Of a stretch of DNA of 64,000 nt, positions 58,886 to 64,000 are shown piece after piece; the stretch's first letter is position 1, and each line of letters starts with the position of its first letter. Origin of the DNA: Chalciporus piperatus (lineage: Eukaryota; Basidiomycota; Agaricomycetes; Boletales; Boletaceae); NCBI GenBank assembly GCA_038093975.1, contig JBBPTG010000103.1, positions 25,204-89,203 of the forward strand, in the 5' to 3' direction. The translations under genes and the position numbers were made by a program. The notes below the pieces were generated by a model. It worked only from the letters and a program-made list of their open reading frames with translations, had not been told where the DNA came from and made no database searches.

Positions 58886-59754
58886 TGTGCGATACTTTCG
58901 TGGAGTTCTGTTGGTGTATCCAGATGGTTTGACGAACCAATCGTGGTCGCCTTGGCCAACCACGGTCACAGCACATGTCTGTAATCCAGTCGAACAACAT
59001 GCAGGTTCGGTGGTACATTCTTCAAAACGTTGACGGTTTCGGACGACACTGACTTCTAAGTCGTCAAGCTTCAGTTTCAAATGCGACGGTAAAGGAATTT
59101 ACCGTTCTTTCCTTGCAGCCCACAACTTCGAGCTCGACCCTCCACTTACTCTGCTTCTTCAGTGTATTCTCGTGCGCTCATTACGCTTAGAGCAGGCTCG
59201 GACCTCACAGCCTATGAAACCTGTCTCACTGTCTCGGGTCATCCTTGGACTGCGATTGGGAGCCACTGATAATTATCGGTGGGTCAGTAAAGATACGACT
59301 GATAGTCGAATCAGTCAAAGAGATCCTGTCACACGACATCGACAGTAGGTCTCAGCAGACTCTGTGGAATAATGGGCCGATAGTGAATGGACAACACGCT
59401 CGACTATATCTGCTCAAAGGCATGATTCTGGTCGTTTTTCTGAAGCCATCACCTTCGATGTACCCGCAAGGTACTCGGAAGGAGAATTGGATATATGTTG
59501 CATGAGCGAGGAAGCCCCATTTATGCTCATTTCTGTTGGTCCTCGGGAAATGCGGGAACGTATTCTGGTATTCAACACACAGAGTCGAATTTTCTACAAG
59601 TTCCCTCAGTTCAAATCCCGATTGATACATGAGAACACCGTCGATGGAATTAAGTATTCTCATCGCAAGCAAAACGAATGATTTATTATTAAAGTATACC
59701 ATGAAACTTCCGAAGCCGAGACCAAATTGGCGGAGGCTGGTGATCCGTCGTGGA
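58886..59754. other. Unassigned region right of the MITE
   Basis: After the split frame ends near 59034 the same frame is open again (FKCDGKGIYRSFLAAHNFELDPPL...) to about 59350 behind one stop, suggesting decayed coding DNA. Another plus frame, 59487-59681, reads MDICCMSEEAPFMLISVGPREMRERI. No family recognised. Confidence 0.4.
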
Positions 59755-60036
59755 TTACATGATCCGGCACTTGTCACCGCGACCTCCAGAGAGGCTGAAA
59801 TCATCCATTAATTCTTGAGTGACTTCGCGCTCATTTGAACGTTGTTTCTCTCGGGACTCGATAGGAAACCAATCGGCCATAAAGTTGAGGAGGGCGTAAT
59901 CGACGTTGGCTAAGAAATTCAGGCGATTTGATCATGGTAAGATTGAGAGATGCACTCACATGCATCTGTCTGCAGGACTGTCGGTGCACGACACATTGGA
60001 CAGTTAGGCCTCCCACGTTTCTGCAGTTTCACTAGA

Positions 60037-60639
60037 TGAAACAACTCAACTCAATCAAGAGCTAGCGCTATCATCAGACAACATGCCCTAGCGAAACCAC
60101 ATCAACTCAGTAACTAGAGCTGAGGATCAGACTAGGCAAGCAGGAGCGCTTGGCCCATGAAGTTCAAGAAGAGGAAACTCCAGGAGAACAAGACTGGGGA
60201 GCCAGTGCTTGTCAACCCGGGTTTATATACTATTGACAGTGTTTGTACATGTTGTGGCTAAACCTTAACTATATGACTAGGTATGACTAGATATGAGTCA
60301 TGGCGAGTAACAGCCAATAGCGTATATGACTAGGAAGCGAGATGAGTCAGTATGAGTCATTAAGAGTCACGGTGAGTCATAATGAGTCAATAAGAGTCTG
60401 AGTCATGGTGACTCGATATGAGTCATGGACAGTGGGGAAGATGCACAGCCACGCACAGCCACGTTACGTAAGCGAAAGGCTAGACCTAGCTGATGTCAGC
60501 AGGTCACGTGATGTGATCTTGATAAGATAAGATAACAGAAAAGGGAAAGAAAGCGACTAAGTCCAAAAGTGAAAGAGAAACGTAGTAAGCGTAGTGAAGT
60601 GTAGGAAAGACTAGGATAAGGAACTGAGCGTTCGTAACA
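60037..60639 (-). mobile_element. Solo LTR, 603 bp, related to the full element
   Basis: Starts TGAAACAACTCAACTCAA and ends GTTCGTAACA, like the 476-bp LTRs, and shares the AACTCCAGGAGAACAAGACT core, the TTTATATACTATTG promoter box and the GATAAGATAAGATAAC block. Longer because of an expanded bZIP-site region and a different left part. Flanked by the perfect 5-bp duplication CTAGA (60032-60036 and 60640-60644), so it is a clean insertion later reduced by LTR-LTR recombination. Confidence 0.95.
60294..60425. promoter_or_regulatory. Cluster of seven TGAGTCA (Gcn4/AP-1-type) sites
   Basis: Exact TGAGTCA at 60294, 60343, 60353, 60373, 60383, 60399 and 60419. In the LTR's transcription direction (minus) they lie about 65-195 nt upstream of the TATATAAA box (around 60225). 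The motif is the consensus of Gcn4/Cpc1 and AP-1 bZIP factors. Confidence 0.8.
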
Positions 60640-61922
60640 CTAGACATCTGAGTGGACAAACGATGAATTGCTGAGAGGCTATGCAATATGTCAGTGCTGT
60701 ACCTGACGCAGAAGAAATGACTGCAGCGAAGCCGAATTGGCTTAAACGCGATCGCAGTGCAGATGAGACACGAGTAATCATCAATGTGCGGCACGATGGG
60801 TAAGAGAATTTCCCCGATCGCCTGTATTAGTAGCTTAGGAAGCGGTTTCGCAAGGCGAGGGATCAACGCTAAATTGAGGGTGGGATCTGCGGAAGAAGTC
60901 TCATTTGGCTTCAGCAGGTGTGTGGGGAATGGAAGTGTGGTTTGTTTGGTATGCTTCTTGAGGATCTTGCGGATTGCCTCCGAGTTAGCAAGTTCCAACT
61001 GTAGCATAATTGGTGAGCTGTCGCGTGACCAGAAAGCTAGGAAGTGTCAAGGAAATCGCCACCTTCTTGACGTCTAGGATGAACAAATTCATCTTCAAGA
61101 ATGCATCAAAGGCTTGCTGACTGCCCGCAAGCCTCAGGGATCTTCTCTTCTCTTGTGCACGTCCTACAAATAGCTTCAGCCGCTTCTCCACCTCTTCCAC
61201 ATGTCTTTCGCCCCGGGAAGACTCTCCAACCCCTTCGAAGACTTCTGCTTCAGCATAGAGACTGAAGATCTCACGCCAGGTGTAAAGGTCCGACTTGCCA
61301 CCCGATCTTGGCCGCAAAGTTGGCACGTTACCAGCGGTTACCGAATAAGCCGAGAAAGAATGAGCAGAGGATGACGCAGGGATAGAGGTCAAAGAAATCG
61401 ATTTGGCGAGCGTAGTGAGAGTGGAGTTGAAGTTGCTATACAAAGTATCGAGGTTTCCGGAGAGAGAGGATATGTCGGAGGTTAGGTGTTGAAAGAATGC
61501 GGCGTCTGCTGGAAGTGGGATTATCAGGTCCGAGGAAGGTACACTACACTCCCATCAGCGACACAAATAAGTGGGTATTCGGGCAAAAACCTACGGTTTC
61601 GCCAAGTCGTCCTCAAAGGCAAATGGAGGATGATCTCGGAGTGTTTGGATGGCATCTCTCAGGGATTTTTCCGGAATGTTGAGATCAGCATGGTATATGG
61701 CTTGCGGACCGGAGCGAATGTCCGCATCAGAGGGATATCCGAGAGACAGCCTAAGTCTGGGTTCGAGTAGTGTTGCGCTCGAAGCGATTTCATAGGCAAT
61801 GGAGAGTTTGTGTGATCCCTGAAACTGCTCTTCAACTAAAGAACCTGTGTGATCTAAATTACCATCTCGTCCTCTCAAAATTGCAAGGTCATCCCACCTT
61901 AGGCAGCACTTTTTGCACAGCC

Positions 61923-62391
61923 TGTTACGATCGCCCTATTCTTTCCTCTTCTTTCCTTGTACTAAGTCCTAGTCGCTGGTTCGAGTCCTGCCTAGGCCTC
62001 TTATTTCTTGCTTGCTTTAGTCAGCGGATGTTCTTCGATGTTCTTTCACATTCCATGCTTCATCATTGCTGACTTGTACACTTACCAAGCATGACTCATT
62101 CTTATTCGTCATAGCTTGTTCTTACACATTCCGACCAGTTCCATGCCTGCCCTTAACTCGTTCCTCTACTTATATAAACCCTCGAGTTTCCTCCTGTAAC
62201 TTTAACTTAGACCTACGCAATCTAGCTTGGTCTTTCCTCGCTTCCTTTGAACCTTCTGAGAGTCACCGTCCCACTCTTGAACGGACGCTAGGCCTTAACG
62301 TGGACATCCCATCGTTAGGCTACCTTTGAAACCCTTGTCCTTGACTAGGCTTTTGCGTCTACGCTTTGACCTACCCGGTACAAGCGTAACA
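61923..62391 (+). repeat. 5' LTR of the second element
   Basis: Ends TGTTACG...CGTAACA are 7-bp inverted copies. TATATAAA at 62171-62178; TAACTTAGACCT at 62203-62214 is 32 nt downstream and exactly complementary to the primer site. The 3' LTR is outside the window, so the borders rest on these ends. Confidence 0.85.
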
Positions 62392-62393
62392 AA

Positions 62394-62405
62394 AGGTCTA
62401 AGTTA
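62394..62405 (+). promoter_or_regulatory. Self-complementary primer-binding site of the second element
   Basis: AGGTCTAAGTTA begins 2 nt after the LTR and is the perfect 12-nt complement of 62203-62214, the expected 5' end of the transcript. Same layout as the first element. Confidence 0.8.
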
Positions 62406-62430
62406 CCCCTGAAGGCTACCCTCGCTGTAG

Positions 62431-63732
62431 ACCTCCACCATTTCCCAACGACCTCGCCTCGACACCTCTCGCTGGGGCCCCCCACGAGAGACCGCTAATC
62501 CACAGAACCCCGAATCTTCTGACTCGGGCTCACCTGAAGAGGAAGATCCCTCTAACCCCTACGACACCTCGGATCTTTACGACGAACCAATCACCACCCA
62601 AGAGGAACAAGAAGAAACTCTTCACCTCTCCCACGAATTTTCCTCAGCTGTAACCATCCCAAGGTCACCAACACCACCGTCGCCAACCCCAATATCCCGA
62701 AGAGCTCCACAGTTCCCTGTGTCGCCTGCTCCCCCACGAACCCTAGCTTTCCCCACTCCTTCCCTTCCCGCACCCGCATTTGCACCAGGAGCGTATCAGG
62801 TACCCCCTCCCTTTGTAAACCCCATGTCGTCCTCCAAACCCACTGAACTCCGCATCGGAGCCCCAGACGCCTTTGATGGCTCCTTTGAAAAGAGCACTGC
62901 TTGGATGAATTCTATCCAATTCTATCTCACTGTCAATGGTGACGTATACAACACCGACCCCAAGAAGATCGCCTTTGCGCTGTCTTACATGTCCAAAGGA
63001 TCAGCAGCCACTTGGGCCGCCACCTTCCGCCGCAAAGCCATTACCGGCGCCACAGTCACAATGGGAACCTGGGCTCAGTTTATCACCGATTTCGAAACCG
63101 CATTCAAACACCACGATACCGTAGGAAACGCCGTCGCCTGGCTCTCCACCAAGCGAATGAAACCTCTCAAGAATGGAGAGCATTCTCCCTCCCTCCCAGA
63201 ATTCATTTCAAGTTTCCAGAATCAAGTCGCCTTATCAGGCATCACCGATAACAATGTCCTAATCGGATACTTTTCCGCAGGCATACCCGTCTCCCTCATG
63301 AGACGAGTCAACAGCATGGACACTGTCCCTACCACGATGGAGGATTGGTACAAACGCACTACCCAGTTCCAGACCCAATGGGAACACGCCAATGAAATCG
63401 CGAATCGCAATCGCAACCCTGCTAAGCCATTTCGTCCATTCTCCTCCACCAACCACTCTACCCCTGCCCGGGACCCCAATGCCATGGACGTCGACGTCAT
63501 CCGTATCTCCAAACTCACTCCTGAAGAGCGGAAACGCTGCCAGGAAAAAGGGCTCTGCTTCCGCTGCAGGAAAGCTGGACATCGGTCCAACGCCTGCCCA
63601 GAATTCTCCTCGAACCAGAAAACCCCGAAGAAGGTTCAGAAGGTTGAGGAAGAAATTCCCTCGCTGATCGAGATAGATGATGAGGATGAAACCACCGTTC
63701 GTAAAGTAGCCTTTGTCACAAAGGGTTTTTAG
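62431..63732 (+). CDS. gag: gag of the second element
   Basis: Frame open from 62431. The first part is acidic and Pro/Ser-rich (SSDSGSPEEEDP...YDEPITTQEEQEET) and has no ATG; the first ATG is at 62824 (MSSSKPTELRIGAPDAFDGS). The core reads WMNSIQFYLTVNGDVYNTDPKKIAFALSYMSKGSAATWAATF, typical of agaricomycete Ty3 gag, then a basic/Pro region and a zinc knuckle CFRCRKAGHRSNAC (about 63565). Ends VTKGF-TAG. A missing leader exon, non-AUG start or lost ATG would explain the upstream open frame. Confidence 0.88.
   Translation, partial: TSTISQRPRLDTSRWGPPRETANPQNPESSDSGSPEEEDPSNPYDTSDLYDEPITTQEEQEETLHLSHEFSSAVTIPRSPTPPSPTPISRRAPQFPVSPAPPRTLAFPTPSLPAPAFAPGAYQVPPPFVNPMSSSKPTELRIGAPDAFDGSFEKSTAWMNSIQFYLTVNGDVYNTDPKKIAFALSYMSKGSAATWAATFRRKAITGATVTMGTWAQFITDFETAFKHHDTVGNAVAWLSTKRMKPLKNGEHSPSLPEFISSFQNQVALSGITDNNVLIGYFSAGIPVSLMRRVNSMDTVPTTMEDWYKRTTQFQTQWEHANEIANRNRNPAKPFRPFSSTNHSTPARDPNAMDVDVIRISKLTPEERKRCQEKGLCFRCRKAGHRSNACPEFSSNQKTPKKVQKVEEEIPSLIEIDDEDETTVRKVAFVTKGF
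63723..63729 (+). promoter_or_regulatory. Predicted -1 frameshift site GGGTTTT
   Basis: In the gag frame it reads G-GGT-TTT directly before TAG (63730-63732). Slipping -1 enters the frame that carries the protease. Confidence 0.75.
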
Positions 63733-64000
63733 ACCGGGAAGCTCTGCCGACGCAAGCTTCCCCAATCACGTGTGCACCTGTACTTGTAAAGTCGCGAAAG
63801 CGCTCTATGCAAATTCCCATACAGATTATCGTTCCCTCGCACACGATGAAAGCCGTCGAAACCCACGCCCTCATTGATAGCGGCGCAGACATCTCCTGTA
63901 TCGACTGGGGCTTTATAAGAAGAAATCGAATCCCCACTACTCGACTTGAAACCCCTATTCGAGTCCGAAACGTCGACCAGACCGCAAACAAAAGCGGGAT
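63729..64000 (+). CDS. pol: pol of the second element, protease start (partial)
   Basis: Open to the window end in the -1 frame. Contains VETHALIDSGADISCID, the aspartic protease active site (DSGA), at about 63855-63905. The RT and integrase would lie beyond 64000. Confidence 0.85.

Larger units (their letters stand above)
59755..61880 (-). pseudogene. SPX-RING ubiquitin-ligase gene, split by a solo LTR and hit near its 5' end
   Basis: From the right: KLSIAYEIASSATLLEPRLRLSL (about 61800), PLPADAAFFQHLTSDISSLSGNLDTL (about 61530-61455), SDLYTWREIFSLYAEAEVFEGVGESSRGERHVEEVEKRLKLF, FDAFLKMNLFILDVKK, ANSEAIRKILKKHTKQTTLPF, then the RING start YSCLICTAIAFKPIRLRCSHFFCVR (about 60790-60710) and an intron ending near 60646. 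The LTR interrupts here. Left of it the frame resumes as LVKLQKRGRPNCPMCRAPTVLQTDA (from 60036), then NVDYALLNFMADWFPIESREKQ and the stop at 59755. The N-terminal SPX helices should lie right of 61880, where a second retroelement starts at 61923. Intact relatives link phosphate or nutrient sensing to ubiquitination; this copy cannot make the normal RING. Confidence 0.88.
61923..64000 (+). mobile_element. Second Ty3-like LTR retrotransposon, 5' part (runs off the window)
   Basis: 5' LTR 61923-62391 (469 bp), primer site 62394-62405, gag to 63732, then the protease start of pol to the window end. Its LTR, like that of the first element, begins TGTTACG in coding orientation, but the gag sequence is clearly a different family. 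The left flank (CAGCC) lies just beyond the last recognised part of the SPX-RING gene. Confidence 0.9.

Noticed and set aside
61970..61995. tRNA-like B box (GGTTCGAGTCC) in the second LTR
   Set aside because: No matching A box, anticodon arm or acceptor stem around it.

Overview
The window is nuclear DNA of a filamentous basidiomycete, most likely an agaricomycete. Genes are compact and on both strands, with many 45-70 nt GT-AG introns. The conserved proteins are fungal. A FunK1-type kinase, chromodomain Ty3 retroelements and a multicopy coiled-coil protein family of the agaricomycete type (recognised from memory) point to Agaricomycetes. I rebuilt gene models by hand from splice sites and protein-family knowledge; no searches were run.

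Positions 1 to about 46,200 are a dense housekeeping segment: nicotinate phosphoribosyltransferase, a GH79 glycosidase relic, a Dbp2-type DEAD-box helicase, a Ras/Rap-like GTPase, an RS-tailed cyclophilin, eIF4B, Arp2/3 subunit 2, an Alba-like protein, a DDT/PHD chromatin protein, APC10, Uba4, a UBX protein, a PITH protein, Mediator 25, a secreted Ser/Thr-rich protein, Ola1, pICln, a small SH3 protein, a four-helix MARVEL-like membrane protein, a proline-rich WH2-like protein, a Nudix CoA pyrophosphatase, homoaconitase, an unrecognised gene, Sde2 and a DUF1295 membrane enzyme. Neighbours do not form a pathway; many pairs share short divergent promoters.

From about 46,600 to the end the window is rich in mobile DNA. 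A 7,993-bp chromodomain Ty3/gypsy element (47,744-55,736, coding on minus) has 476-bp LTRs, a long 5' ORF ahead of gag, gag, a -1 shifted pol, and a further two-helix membrane ORF between pol and the 3' LTR. Its two flanks belong to two different broken genes and show no target-site duplication. Next come a broken FunK1 kinase, a 678-bp hAT-type MITE with 8-bp duplication inside an open frame, a 603-bp solo LTR with perfect 5-bp duplication splitting the RING finger of an SPX-RING ubiquitin ligase gene, and the 5' part of a second Ty3-like element that runs off the window.

The most notable signals are in these elements. In both, an 11-12 nt stretch 2 nt inside the 5' LTR is exactly complementary to LTR sequence about 32-36 nt downstream of a TATATAAA box, which is the layout of Tf1/sushi-type self-primed reverse transcription. 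Both also carry a canonical -1 slippery heptamer at the gag end (GGGAAAA, GGGTTTT). The first element adds membrane-protein ORFs at both ends, and the related solo LTR has seven TGAGTCA bZIP sites in 132 bp.
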